Shown here in pieces: positions 9,357-17,945 of a stretch of 64,000 bases of DNA (position 1 is its first letter; each line of letters starts with the position of its first letter). The position numbers and the translations under genes are program-made. The stretch covers positions 86,341 to 150,340 of the forward strand of contig NZ_JACHXS010000001.1 of the NCBI RefSeq assembly GCF_014192225.1. The letters run 5' to 3'. A model generated the notes under the pieces. The model was given only the letters and a program-made list of their open reading frames with translations, did not search any database and was not told the DNA's origin. This DNA comes from Pseudoduganella umbonata (lineage in GTDB: Bacteria; Pseudomonadota; Gammaproteobacteria; Burkholderiales; Burkholderiaceae_D).

Positions 9357-10114
9357 GCGGCATGGATACCACCTTGCGAACCGAGGGGCTGTCGAAAAGC
9401 TGGGGCGCCTTCAAGGCCAACAGCGACGTCTCGCTGACATTCACGCCGGGCGCCCGGCATGCGCTGATCGGCCCGAACGGGGCCGGCAAGACCACCTTCA
9501 TCAACCTGCTGACGGGCGGCTTCGCGCCGACCAGTGGCCGCGTGTTCCTGGGCGGCGAAGACATCACCGGCCTGCCGCAGCACCAGCGTGTAAAACGCGG
9601 CATGACGCGCACGTTCCAGATCAACACGCTGTTCGCCGGCCTGACCGTGCTGGAATCGGTGGTGCTGGCCATCGGCGAGCGGCGCGGCGTGCAGAACGTG
9701 TGGTGGAAAACCGTCGCGCGGCATCACGACATGGTCGACGAGGCGATGGCGCTGCTGCATTCGCTGCGCCTGGCCGACCAGGCCAACAGCATCACGCGCA
9801 GCATGGCCTACGGCAAGCAGCGGCTCGTCGAGATCGCGCTGGCGCTGGCCACGCAGCCGAAGATCCTGCTGCTCGACGAACCGGCCGCCGGCATCCCGCA
9901 GGCGGAAAGCCGCGAGCTGTTCGAAGTGATCGCCGGCCTGCCGCGCGACGTGACGATCCTGTTCATCGAGCACGACATGGGCCTGGTGTTCAAGTTCGCC
10001 GAGCGCATCACGGTGCTGGTCGGCGGCAAGGTGCTGACCGAAGGAACGCCGGCGGAAATCGCCGCCGATCCGCGCGTGAAGGAAGTGTACCTGGGGGAGG
10101 GCGGCCATGACTGA
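9353..10114 (+). CDS. livG: ABC transporter ATP-binding protein (LivG)
   Basis: Cytoplasmic ATPase subunit, 253 residues. Walker A is GPNGAGKTT near residue 43, Walker B is ILLLDEPAAG and the switch His is in FIEHDMG. The signature motif is degenerate (SMAYGKQRLVE in place of LSYGQQR), which is common in LivG. It starts at 9353 after AAGGAGAA with a 4-base overlap to livM. It ends overlapping the livF start by 8 bases. It works as a heterodimer with LivF. Confidence 0.9.
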   Translation: MSGMDTTLRTEGLSKSWGAFKANSDVSLTFTPGARHALIGPNGAGKTTFINLLTGGFAPTSGRVFLGGEDITGLPQHQRVKRGMTRTFQINTLFAGLTVLESVVLAIGERRGVQNVWWKTVARHHDMVDEAMALLHSLRLADQANSITRSMAYGKQRLVEIALALATQPKILLLDEPAAGIPQAESRELFEVIAGLPRDVTILFIEHDMGLVFKFAERITVLVGGKVLTEGTPAEIAADPRVKEVYLGEGGHD

Positions 10115-10808
10115 ACTGCTGGCGGTAGACCGCGTGACGGCAGGCTACGGCGAATCCATCGTGCTGGAAGACGTGTCGTTCGCCCTGAACGAGGGGGACA
10201 GCCTGGCGCTGCTGGGCCGCAACGGCGTCGGCAAGACCAGCCTGCTGACCACGCTGATGGGCCTGACGCGCCTGCACAAGGGCGCGATCCGGTGGGCCGG
10301 CAAGGACATCGCCCGCGTCGCACCGTACAAGCGGGCGCGCGCGGGGCTGGGCTGGGTACCGCAGGAGCGGCACATGTACCCGTCGCTGACGGTCGAGGAG
10401 CACCTGACGGTGGTCGCGCGGCCGGGGCGGTGGGACGTGAAGAAGATCTACGAGGTCTTCCCGCGGCTGCAGGAACGGCGCTCGAACATGGGCAACCAGC
10501 TGTCCGGCGGCGAGCAGCAGATGGTCGCCATCGCCCGGGCCCTGATGACGAACCCGCGCATGCTGCTGCTCGACGAGCCGATGGAAGGCCTGGCGCCGAT
10601 CATCGTGCAGGAACTGCTGGCGGTGATCCGCAAGCTGGTGCGGGACGAAGGCCTGTCGGTGATCGTCGTCGAGCAGCATGCGCGGCTGGCCCTGTCGCTG
10701 ACGCAGCGCGCCATCGTGCTGGACCGCGGATGCATCGTGCATGATTCGGACAGCCGCGAGCTGCTGGACGATGGCGCGAAGCTGGACCGGCTGGTGGCGG
10801 TGGCCTGA
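10107..10808 (+). CDS. livF: ABC transporter ATP-binding protein (LivF)
   Basis: Second ATPase subunit, 233 residues. Walker A is GRNGVGKTS, the signature motif LSGGEQQ, Walker B MLLLDEPMEG and the switch His is in VVEQHARLA. It overlaps livG by 8 bases behind a GGGGGAGG site. It is the last gene of the transporter operon and is followed by a 390-bp hairpin repeat array. No binding-protein gene is inside this operon; the candidates are at 1202 and 13913. Confidence 0.9.
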   Translation: MTELLAVDRVTAGYGESIVLEDVSFALNEGDSLALLGRNGVGKTSLLTTLMGLTRLHKGAIRWAGKDIARVAPYKRARAGLGWVPQERHMYPSLTVEEHLTVVARPGRWDVKKIYEVFPRLQERRSNMGNQLSGGEQQMVAIARALMTNPRMLLLDEPMEGLAPIIVQELLAVIRKLVRDEGLSVIVVEQHARLALSLTQRAIVLDRGCIVHDSDSRELLDDGAKLDRLVAVA

Positions 10809-11200
10809 ACGCGGCCAACAAGGCTGAGCTCGTGTTGCCGGACTATAGTCCGGCTGCCTGGCACCGGGACACGGGCTGAACCACGGCTAGCAAGGCTGAG
10901 CCCGTGTTGCCGGACTATAGTCCGGCTGCCTGGCACCGGGACACGAGCTGAACCACGGCTAGCAGGGCCGAGCTCGTGTTGCCGGACTATAGTCCGGCTG
11001 CCTGGCACCGGGACACGAGCTGAACCACGGCCAGCAAGGCCGAGCTCGTGTCAGCGTGCCTGGCACCGGGACACGAGCTGAACCACGGCCAGCAAGGCTG
11101 AGCTCGTGTCAGCGTGCCTGGCACCGAGACACGGGCTGAACCACGGCTAGCAAGGCTGAGCTCGGGTCAGCGTTCCCTGCACCCGGACACGAGCTGGGCA
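10809..11200. repeat. Tandem array of 72- and 58-bp hairpin units
   Basis: About six direct units fill the gap behind livF. Unit starts (TGAACCACGG) fall at 10877, 10949, 11021, 11079 and 11137, giving periods of 72, 72, 58 and 58. Each unit has 9-bp arms ACACGAGCT / AGCTCGTGT around a loop. In the unit at 10869-10907 both arms change together (ACACGGGCT / AGCCCGTGT). The 72-bp units also contain the 18-bp palindrome GCCGGACTATAGTCCGGC, which the 58-bp units lack. 72 bp is 24 codons, so the minus strand stays open as a repetitive frame, which I do not regard as a gene. Confidence 0.85.
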
Positions 11201-11206
11201 GTTGGC

Positions 11207-11686
11207 TCAGGCGGCATCCGGCCTTGCCAGCGGCGCCCGGCTCTGGGCGTTGTTCTCCAGTACGAGCTTGTCCAGCAGCCGCATGAACTGCGCCTGCTCG
11301 CGTGCCGTCAACGGTGCGAGCAGGCGGTCGCGCAGGCGGTGTACGGCCGGGTCGAGACGCTTCAGCAGGGCGGTGCCGCTGGCGGTGATCGTCAGCGCGC
11401 GCTGGCGGCGGTTGTGCGGGATGACCTTGCGCTCCAATAAGCCTTTTTCTTCCAGCCGCGCGCACACGCTGGCGCCGGTCGAGGTGTCGATCGCCACCAG
11501 GCCGGCCAGCGTCACCTGGTCGATGCCCGGGCTGGCCGCGAGGGTGCGCAGCAGCGCATACTGCACCGGCGTCAGCTCGCCCTGGATTTCATCGTGAAAG
11601 ATCGATACCGAGATCTGCTGCGCGCGGCGCAGCAGGTGGCCCGGATGTTCGTGCAGGTCCAGCAGGTCGTGGTTGTCGTTGTCCAT
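11207..11686 (-). CDS. MarR-family transcriptional regulator of vanAB
   Basis: Winged-helix repressor of 159 residues. The central HTH is in the region LAASPGIDQVTLAGLVAIDTS, followed by the wing around RKVIPHNRRQRALTIT. It is divergent from vanA with a 20-bp perfect inverted repeat between them, the usual layout for a repressor released by vanillate. In many bacteria the van repressor is a GntR protein (VanR); here it is MarR-like, as reported in several proteobacteria. The ribosome binding site is poor. Function is inferred from position. Confidence 0.78.
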   Translation of the reverse strand: MDNDNHDLLDLHEHPGHLLRRAQQISVSIFHDEIQGELTPVQYALLRTLAASPGIDQVTLAGLVAIDTSTGASVCARLEEKGLLERKVIPHNRRQRALTITASGTALLKRLDPAVHRLRDRLLAPLTAREQAQFMRLLDKLVLENNAQSRAPLARPDAA

Positions 11687-11740
11687 GGAGATCGATAAAT
11701 ATTTGTCGTGCCTAGTTTACTTCGGACGCCGTGTGCGCGA

Positions 11741-11760
11741 ATATTCAGTGTACTGAATAT
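11741..11760. promoter_or_regulatory. 20-bp inverted repeat, likely MarR operator
   Basis: ATATTCAGT (11741-11749) and ACTGAATAT (11752-11760) are perfect 9-bp arms around GT. The site lies 31 bases before the vanA start in the divergent spacer, and its size and symmetry suit a MarR dimer. Confidence 0.65.
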
Positions 11761-11791
11761 CGAAGTTCAGCACCAAAAAAAAGGAGACCAT

Positions 11792-12913
11792 ATGAACGCC
11801 CCCGCACCTTCCGCCATCTACCCGAAGAATGCCTGGTATGTCGCCGCCACGCCGGACGAGATCGCCGACAAGCCCTTGGGCCGCCAAATCTGCGGCGAGA
11901 AGATCGTGTTCTACCGCGCCGCCCAGGGCGTGGCCGCCGTCGAGGATTTCTGCCCGCACCGCGGCGCGCCGCTGTCGCTGGGCTTCGTGCGCGACGGCAC
12001 GCTGGTCTGCGGCTACCACGGCCTGCAGATGGGCTGCGACGGCAAGACGGTGGCGATGCCCGGCCAGCGCGTGCGCGGCTTCCCGTGCATCCGCAGCTAT
12101 CCTGCCGTCGAGCGCTACGGCTTCATCTGGGTCTGGCCGGGCGATGCGGCACTGGCCGATGCCGCCACGATCCCGCACCTGCACTGGGCCGTGGACGAAG
12201 GCTGGGCCTACGGCGGGGGCCTGTATCACATCGGCTGCGAATACCGGCTGATGGTCGACAACCTGATGGACCTGACGCACGAGACCTATGTGCACGCGTC
12301 GTCGATCGGCCAGAAGGAAATCGACGAGGCGCCCGTCACCACGAAGACCGTCGGCGACGAGGTGATCACCAGCCGTTTCATGGAAAACGTGATGCCGCCG
12401 CCGTTCTGGCAGGCGGCGCTGCGCGGCAACGGCCTGCCCGACGACGTGCCGGTCGACCGCTGGCAGATCTGCCACTTCACGCCGCCCAGCCACGTGCTGA
12501 TCGAGGTGGGCGTGGCGCTGGCGGGCAAGGGCGGGTACGACGCGCCGGCCGGGTTCAAGGCATCGTCGATCGTGGTCGACTTCATCACGCCGGAAACCGA
12601 GACCACGCACTGGTACTTCTGGGGCATGGCACGCAACTTCAAGGCCGACGACAAGGCGCTGACCGACACGATCCGCACCGGCCAGGGCAAGATCTTCAGC
12701 GAGGACCGCGCGATGCTGGAACAGCAGCAGGCGAACATCCTGCGCCATCCGGAGCGGCGCCTGCTGATGCTCAACATCGATGCGGGCGGCGTACAGTCGC
12801 GCAAGGTGATCGACCGCTGGCTGGCGCGCGAAGCACCAGCACCGGCACCGGCACCGGCACCAGCACCGGCACTAGCGCAGCCGCAGACGCAGGCAGGGCA
12901 GGTGGCGGCATGA
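11792..12913 (+). CDS. vanA: Vanillate O-demethylase, oxygenase subunit
   Basis: Rieske non-haem iron oxygenase that demethylates vanillate to protocatechuate and formaldehyde, 373 residues. The Rieske ligands are CPHRG and CGYHGLQ (residues about 52-75). The mononuclear iron ligands are in the DLTHETYVHAS block with the bridging Asp in MVDNLMD. The start at 11792 follows AAGGAGACC. The C-terminus carries an extra tail of alternating Ala-Pro (residues about 350-362) written by a GCACCG-type 6-bp repeat, which is not part of the fold and probably arose by slippage. Coupled to vanB by ATGA. Confidence 0.92.
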   Translation: MNAPAPSAIYPKNAWYVAATPDEIADKPLGRQICGEKIVFYRAAQGVAAVEDFCPHRGAPLSLGFVRDGTLVCGYHGLQMGCDGKTVAMPGQRVRGFPCIRSYPAVERYGFIWVWPGDAALADAATIPHLHWAVDEGWAYGGGLYHIGCEYRLMVDNLMDLTHETYVHASSIGQKEIDEAPVTTKTVGDEVITSRFMENVMPPPFWQAALRGNGLPDDVPVDRWQICHFTPPSHVLIEVGVALAGKGGYDAPAGFKASSIVVDFITPETETTHWYFWGMARNFKADDKALTDTIRTGQGKIFSEDRAMLEQQQANILRHPERRLLMLNIDAGGVQSRKVIDRWLAREAPAPAPAPAPAPALAQPQTQAGQVAA

Positions 12914-13866
12914 GCACGCTGCGTGTGAAAGTCGCCCGGCGCGCCTGCGAGGCCGACGATGTGTGCAGCTACGAACTGGTCGCCGTGGATGGCGCAACTC
13001 TGCCGCCGTTCACGGCCGGGGCGCACATCGACGTCCACGTCGGCGGCGGCATCGTCCGCCAGTATTCGCTGTGCAATGCGCCGCATGAGACGCACCGCTA
13101 CCTGATCGGCGTGCTGCGCGAGCCAACCTCGCGCGGCGGCTCCAGTGCGATGCACGAGCGGATCGCCGAGGGCATGGAACTGGACGTCAGCGTGCCGCGC
13201 AATCATTTCGGCCTGGCCGGCGGGACGCATCACAGCGTGCTGTTCGCCGGCGGCATCGGCATCACGCCGCTGCTGGCAATGGCCGAACACCTGCACGCGC
13301 AAGGCCTGCCGTTCACGCTGCACTACAGCGTGCGCAGCGCGGCGCGGGCCGCGTTTCGCGCACGGCTGGACGAAGCGCCGTTCGCCTCTGGCGTGCGCCT
13401 GCACCTCGACGAAGAAGGCACGCGCCTCGACGTGGCGGCCGCGCTGTCGGAATGTCCGCCGGGGACGCACCTGTACGTGTGCGGCCCGGCCGGCTACATC
13501 GACCACGTGCTGCGCGCGGCGCGCGCGCTGGGCTGGGGCGACGACCGCCTGCACCGCGAGTACTTCGGCGCCGCGCCCGTCGTGGAAGAGGCGGGCGAGC
13601 GGGCTTTCGACGTGCGCATCGCCAGCAGCGGCAATACCTATGCGATACCGCCCGGCCGCACGGTGGTGCAGGTGCTGGCCGAGCACGGGATCGACGTGCC
13701 GGTATCGTGCGAGCAGGGCGTCTGCGGCACCTGCCTGACGCGCGTGCTGGAGGGCATACCCGAGCACCGCGACCTGTACCAGACGGAGGAAGAGCAGGCA
13801 GCCAACGACCAGTTCACGCCGTGCTGCTCGCGTGCGAAGAGCGCGCTGCTGGTGCTCGATCTGTAG
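12910..13866 (+). CDS. vanB: Vanillate O-demethylase, reductase subunit
   Basis: Passes electrons from NAD(P)H through FMN and a 2Fe-2S centre to VanA; 318 residues. Domain order is the class IA (phthalate dioxygenase reductase) one: FMN domain (RQYSLCNAP), NAD domain (FAGGIGITPLLAM; CGPAGY), then a C-terminal plant-type ferredoxin with CEQGVCGTC and a later Cys in FTPCC. The start overlaps the vanA stop (ATGA). Together with vanA it forms a complete enzyme. Formaldehyde released here may be a substrate for the dehydrogenase homologue at 34531, though that gene is far away. Confidence 0.92.
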   Translation: MSTLRVKVARRACEADDVCSYELVAVDGATLPPFTAGAHIDVHVGGGIVRQYSLCNAPHETHRYLIGVLREPTSRGGSSAMHERIAEGMELDVSVPRNHFGLAGGTHHSVLFAGGIGITPLLAMAEHLHAQGLPFTLHYSVRSAARAAFRARLDEAPFASGVRLHLDEEGTRLDVAAALSECPPGTHLYVCGPAGYIDHVLRAARALGWGDDRLHREYFGAAPVVEEAGERAFDVRIASSGNTYAIPPGRTVVQVLAEHGIDVPVSCEQGVCGTCLTRVLEGIPEHRDLYQTEEEQAANDQFTPCCSRAKSALLVLDL

Positions 13867-13912
13867 TGCAGTAGGTTTGTAGTCCCGTAGTTTACAACGA
13901 CAAGGAGGAGAC

Positions 13913-15094
13913 ATGACACACCAACCGAAACGCCGTACCCTGCTGGCCGGTGCGGCCGCCGCCGCAGCGACGGCCTCGCTGCCATCGTTCGCATTCGCCG
14001 CCGAGCCGCTGAAGGTCGGGCTGATCGTACCGATGTCCGGCCCGTTCGCCTCGACCGGGCGGCAGATCGAGGCGGCCGTCAAGCTGTACCAGCAGAAGCA
14101 TGGCGACAGCGTGGCGGGCCGCAGGATCGAGGTCGTGCTGAAGGATGACGGCGGCGTGGCGCCGGACGTGACGAAACGCATCGCGCAGGAGCTGGTGGCG
14201 CGCGACAAGGTGCGCGTGCTGGCCGGCTTCGGCCTGACGCCGCTGGCGCTGGCCGCGGCGCCGATCGCCACGCAGGCGAAGGTGCCGATGATCGTGATGG
14301 CCGCCGCCACGTCGATCATCCCACAGCGTTCGCCGTACATCGTGCGCACCGGCTTCACGCTGGCGCAGGTGACGGCGCCGCTGGCCGACTGGGCGGCGAA
14401 GAACAGGATCGGCCGCGTGATGACCTTCGTGGCCGATTACGGGCCGGGGCTCGATGCCGAGAAAGTGTTCGTGAAACGCTTCAGCGCCGGCGGCGGCAAG
14501 GTGGTCGATTCGCTGCGCGTGCCGCTGCGCAATCCCGACTACGCGCCTTTCCTCGCACGGGTGAAGGACGCCAAGCCGGATGCGCTGTTCGTGTTCGTGC
14601 CGTCCGGCGAGGGGCAGGCCGTGCTGAAACAGTTCAACGAGCGCGGCCTGGCCGCCGCTGGCATCCGGCTGATCTGCACCGGCGACGTGCTGGACGACGA
14701 CCTGATGACCGGCATCGGCAGCGCCGCCAACGGCGTCGTCAGCAGCCACCATTACTCGGCCGCGCACCCGTCGGCCGACAACCAGGCCTACGTGCGCGCC
14801 TTCATGGCCGCCAACAAGGGCATGCGGCCGAACTTCCATTCGGTCGGCGCGTATGACGGCATGCACCTGCTGTACCAGGCGCTGGCGAAGACCGGGGGCG
14901 ACGCCGATGGCGCAAAGCTGCTGGCGGCGATGAAGGGACTGGCATGGAACAGCGTGCGCGGCCCCGTCAGGATCGACGCCGCCAGCCGCGACATCGTGCA
15001 GACCGTGTACATCCGCAAGGCCCAGCAGGCCGACGGCGGCATGTTCAACGTCGAATTCGACCAGGTCGCCAACTTCGCCGACCCGGGCGTCTAG
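13913..15094 (+). CDS. ABC transporter substrate-binding protein, twin-arginine type signal
   Basis: Second Liv-type periplasmic binding protein, 393 residues, behind a GGAGGAGAC site 46 bases after vanB and probably in its operon. The N-terminus contains KRRTLLAGAAAAAA, a Tat-like signal, unlike the Sec signal of the paralogue at 1202. The two share VAGRRIE/VAGKKIQ, LAGFGLTP, VADYGPGLDAE and VPLRNP, so one arose from the other or from a common copy. The likely ligand is vanillate or protocatechuate, using the LivHMGF set at 7456-10808. The ligand is inferred from position. Confidence 0.85.
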   Translation: MTHQPKRRTLLAGAAAAAATASLPSFAFAAEPLKVGLIVPMSGPFASTGRQIEAAVKLYQQKHGDSVAGRRIEVVLKDDGGVAPDVTKRIAQELVARDKVRVLAGFGLTPLALAAAPIATQAKVPMIVMAAATSIIPQRSPYIVRTGFTLAQVTAPLADWAAKNRIGRVMTFVADYGPGLDAEKVFVKRFSAGGGKVVDSLRVPLRNPDYAPFLARVKDAKPDALFVFVPSGEGQAVLKQFNERGLAAAGIRLICTGDVLDDDLMTGIGSAANGVVSSHHYSAAHPSADNQAYVRAFMAANKGMRPNFHSVGAYDGMHLLYQALAKTGGDADGAKLLAAMKGLAWNSVRGPVRIDAASRDIVQTVYIRKAQQADGGMFNVEFDQVANFADPGV

Positions 15095-15117
15095 CCAAGT
15101 CACCGTCGGCAGAGACC

Positions 15118-15262
15118 TGGTGTCGGACACCGCAGGTGTCGGACACCGGTTTTTAGCGATATTCACGCAGAAACCGGTGTCTGACACCATTTCCGGTGGA
15201 AATAGTGTCAGACACCAGGGGCGTTTTGAAACATTCCAGGTTAATGGGTGTCTGTCACCGGT
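15118..15262. repeat. Cluster of dispersed palindromes, consensus AAACCGGTGTCnGACACC
   Basis: Five copies lie close together: GGTGTCGGACACC near 15119 and 15135, GGTGTCTGACACC at 15176, AGTGTCAGACACC near 15204 and GGTGTCTGTCACC at 15247. Neighbouring copies alternate in orientation through the conserved AAACCGG flank. The last copy overlaps the end of the pcaC-pcaD fusion gene and provides its stop codon. The same family is found at 25211-25322. Confidence 0.85.
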
Positions 15263-16505
15263 TTTCGAGAAACGCCTGTATCGCTCGGGCAAACGCGGCG
15301 GGCTGTTCGATGGCGGCGATGTGCGAGGCGTCCGGCAGCACGACCAGCTGCGCGCCGGGGATGGCGTCGGCGATGGTTTGCGACATCGCCACCGGTGCGC
15401 CCTGGTCGAGTTCGCCGGCGATGACCAGCACGGGAGCCGCGATCGCAGAGAGGCGCGCGGTCGTGTCGACGTTGCCGACCGCATGGCAGCAACCCGCATA
15501 GCCGACCGGGTCGGTGCTGGTCAGCCGCCGCCGCCAGCGGGCGACGGTGCCGCCGTGCGTGGCGCGGAAGGCGTCGTGGAAGTAGCGGCCCATGACGGTG
15601 TCGGCAATCGCCTCGATGCCCTGTTCGCGCACGGTGGCGATGCGCTGCTTCCAGGCGTCGCGCGCCGCTTCCGGGTAGCCGGACGACGAGTTGGCGATGA
15701 CCAGCGCCTGCACCAGCGCCGGGTGGCGCAGCGCCAGTTCCTGGCCCACCATGCCGCCCATCGACAGGCCGATCCACGTGACGGGGCCGGTGTCCAGTTC
15801 CAGCAGCAGCCGGGCGGCGTCGTCGGCCAGCGCCGCCATGTCGTACGCGCCTTCGGGCGCCTCGGAACCGCCGTGGCCGCGATGGTCGTAGGCGATCACG
15901 CGGCTGTCCCCGGCCAGCAGCGTGGCCAGGCCGTCCCACATCGACAGGTCCATGCCCAGCGCATGGCTGAGTACCACGGTGCGGCGCGGCGGCTGGCCGT
16001 TGCGCGGCTCGCGGATCGTGTAGTGCAGGGCAGGGCGGCTGGCGGTACGGCGCTCGTGGCCGACGCCCGGATGGGGCACCGTGCCCGGCTGGGTCGGCGA
16101 CAGTGGATGGTTCATCTCGCGCAGGATCGCCTGCGTGTGCGCGAACGCGGTGTTCGCGGCCGGCACGCCGGCATAGATGGCCGACTGCATCAGCACTTCC
16201 TTCAGTTCGTCCGGGGTCATGCCGCCGTCGGCGCCGGGGCGCAGCGCGGCGCGCACGTGCAGTTCGAATTCTTCCCAGCGGCCCAGCGCGATCGTGATCG
16301 ACAGCACGATGGCGCGGCGCGTCTTGTACTCGAGGCCCGGGCGGCCCCAGATCTCGTTCCACGCGAAGCGCGTGATCAGGTTCTGGAAGTCGGCGTTGAA
16401 GGCGTTGGCGTTGTTCAGCGAACGGTCCACCCAGTCGTCGCCGAGAATGGTGCGGCGGTTCTGCAGGCCGCGTTCGAAATCGTGGTCGAAAGGATCGTAG
16501 GTCAT
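15255..16505 (-). CDS. pcaCD: Fused 4-carboxymuconolactone decarboxylase / 3-oxoadipate enol-lactonase
   Basis: One polypeptide of 416 residues carries two consecutive pathway enzymes. Residues about 1-128 are PcaC (NADFQNLITRFAWNEIWGRP; IYAGVPAANTAFA). Residues about 155-416 are PcaD, an alpha/beta hydrolase with nucleophile GLSMGGMVG and a C-terminal His in DASHIAAIEQP. The known actinobacterial fusion PcaL has the opposite order. The start is 11 bases downstream of the pcaB stop, so it belongs to the pcaHGB operon. The stop codon and last two residues come from a dispersed palindromic repeat, so the original end may have been changed. Gene name is descriptive. Confidence 0.93.
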   Translation of the reverse strand: MTYDPFDHDFERGLQNRRTILGDDWVDRSLNNANAFNADFQNLITRFAWNEIWGRPGLEYKTRRAIVLSITIALGRWEEFELHVRAALRPGADGGMTPDELKEVLMQSAIYAGVPAANTAFAHTQAILREMNHPLSPTQPGTVPHPGVGHERRTASRPALHYTIREPRNGQPPRRTVVLSHALGMDLSMWDGLATLLAGDSRVIAYDHRGHGGSEAPEGAYDMAALADDAARLLLELDTGPVTWIGLSMGGMVGQELALRHPALVQALVIANSSSGYPEAARDAWKQRIATVREQGIEAIADTVMGRYFHDAFRATHGGTVARWRRRLTSTDPVGYAGCCHAVGNVDTTARLSAIAAPVLVIAGELDQGAPVAMSQTIADAIPGAQLVVLPDASHIAAIEQPAAFARAIQAFLENR

Positions 16506-16516
16506 GGGAGTCCGGG

Positions 16517-17908
16517 TTAATGGTCCTTGGTCAGTGAGGCGGCCTGCTCGCGGAGCTGGGGCAGGCGGCGGGCGGCCAGCCGGCGCGCGGCACCGGCGGC
16601 GGCGACGGGATCGAACAGCGCCTGCAGGCCGGACAGGGCCGCTGCATCGCAGCGTTCGCGCAGCGTGTCGTGCGATTGCACCGCCTCGGGCAACAGGTCG
16701 GCCAGGTGGCGGCCTTCCGCCACCGCGCGGCGCGTCAGGCCTTCGACGAATTCGTGGGCGGCCGGGCGGCCGATGAATTCGGCCAGCCGGATCGACAGCG
16801 CCTCGGCAAAGATCAGGCCCTGCAGCGCATCGATGTTGCGGCCCATGCGGCCCGTATCGACGGCCAGCGCGCCGAATGCGTCGTTCAGCGCCTGCAGCGC
16901 ACCGTGCGCGCTGATGAACAGCTGCGGCCACTCGGCCAGTTCGGCCTGCCAGTTGCCGAGGCCCCGTTCGTGCTGCTGGCCCATCGTGTTCAGCAGCGAC
17001 GCGGCATGCTGCGGCGTGCGCGCGGCGGCCGCCAGCGCGATCATCGCCGAGACGGGATTGCGCTTGTGCGGCATGGCCGACGAACCGCCGCGGCCGTTGC
17101 CGGACGGTTCGGCCAGTTCGCCGATCTCGCCCTGTGCCATCAGCGAAAGGTCGGTGGCGATCTTGCCCAGGCTGCCCGCCAGCACGGCCACTTCGAGGCC
17201 CAGGCGCACCCACTCGTCGCGCTGGGTATGCCATGGCGCGTCGGCCACCTTCAGGCCCAGGTCGTCCGCCAGGCGCTGCGCCACGGCGTCGGCATCGTCG
17301 CCCATCACGGCCAGCGTGCCGACCGCGCCGCCCAGCTGCAGCTGCAATGCGCGGCCGGCCGCCTCGCGCAGCCGTTCGCGGGCGCGCAGCAGCGGCGCCG
17401 TCCAGCCCAGCACTTTCCAGCCGAAGCTCGTCACCTGCGCCGGCTGCATCAGCGTGCGGGCCAGCACCGGCGTGTCGATGTGGGCTTCGGCCAGCGCCAG
17501 CAGCGTCTGCGCAAGCTGCGCCAGGCCGCTGTCGATCAGTTGCAAGGCCTCGCGCGTGGCCAGCACCAGCGCGGTGTCGACCACGTCCTGGCTGGTGCTG
17601 CCCCAGTGGACGAAGGCGGCGCTGTCCTTGTCGTACAGCGCGACGGTCCTGGTGAGCTCCTTGACCAGCGGAATGGCCAGGCTGCCGGCGCGGCGGCTCG
17701 CGGCGATCAGCGCCGGGATGTCATACAGCTGCGCGTTGCAGACGCCGGCAATGGCGCGTGCCGCCGCCGCCGGGATCAGGCCTTCCCCGGCCTGCGCGGC
17801 GGCCAGCGCCTGCTCGAAGCGGAACATGCCCTGGACGATCGCGGCATCGTCGAACACCGCGATCATGTCGGTCGTCGTGAGGAAGCTGTCGAAGATCGAT
17901 ACACTCAT
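16517..17908 (-). CDS. pcaB: 3-carboxy-cis,cis-muconate cycloisomerase
   Basis: Lactonises 3-carboxy-cis,cis-muconate to 4-carboxymuconolactone. It has 463 residues and belongs to the fumarase/aspartase superfamily with the signature GGSSAMPHKRNP near residue 275. The start MSVSIFDSF at 17908 follows a GGAGAAGAAAC stretch and matches the N-terminus of known PcaB proteins. The spacer to pcaG holds a short GGGAAAAAC-type direct repeat. Middle gene of pcaHGB-CD. Confidence 0.93.
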   Translation of the reverse strand: MSVSIFDSFLTTTDMIAVFDDAAIVQGMFRFEQALAAAQAGEGLIPAAAARAIAGVCNAQLYDIPALIAASRRAGSLAIPLVKELTRTVALYDKDSAAFVHWGSTSQDVVDTALVLATREALQLIDSGLAQLAQTLLALAEAHIDTPVLARTLMQPAQVTSFGWKVLGWTAPLLRARERLREAAGRALQLQLGGAVGTLAVMGDDADAVAQRLADDLGLKVADAPWHTQRDEWVRLGLEVAVLAGSLGKIATDLSLMAQGEIGELAEPSGNGRGGSSAMPHKRNPVSAMIALAAAARTPQHAASLLNTMGQQHERGLGNWQAELAEWPQLFISAHGALQALNDAFGALAVDTGRMGRNIDALQGLIFAEALSIRLAEFIGRPAAHEFVEGLTRRAVAEGRHLADLLPEAVQSHDTLRERCDAAALSGLQALFDPVAAAGAARRLAARRLPQLREQAASLTKDH

Positions 17909-17945
17909 CCGTTTCTTCTCCCGTTTTTCCCGTTTTTCCCGTTCG

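Noticed and set aside
10448..11008. Repetitive 24-residue units readable on the minus strand over the hairpin array
   Set aside because: The 72-bp period keeps the frame open by chance and the frame continues into antisense livF; no start site.
10809..11200. Possible CRISPR array
   Set aside because: Units are direct and contiguous without unique spacers, vary in length and have no cas genes nearby.
12286..14358. Minus-strand open frame of 690 codons across vanA, vanB and the binding protein
   Set aside because: It spans three clear genes on the other strand and shows no domain.
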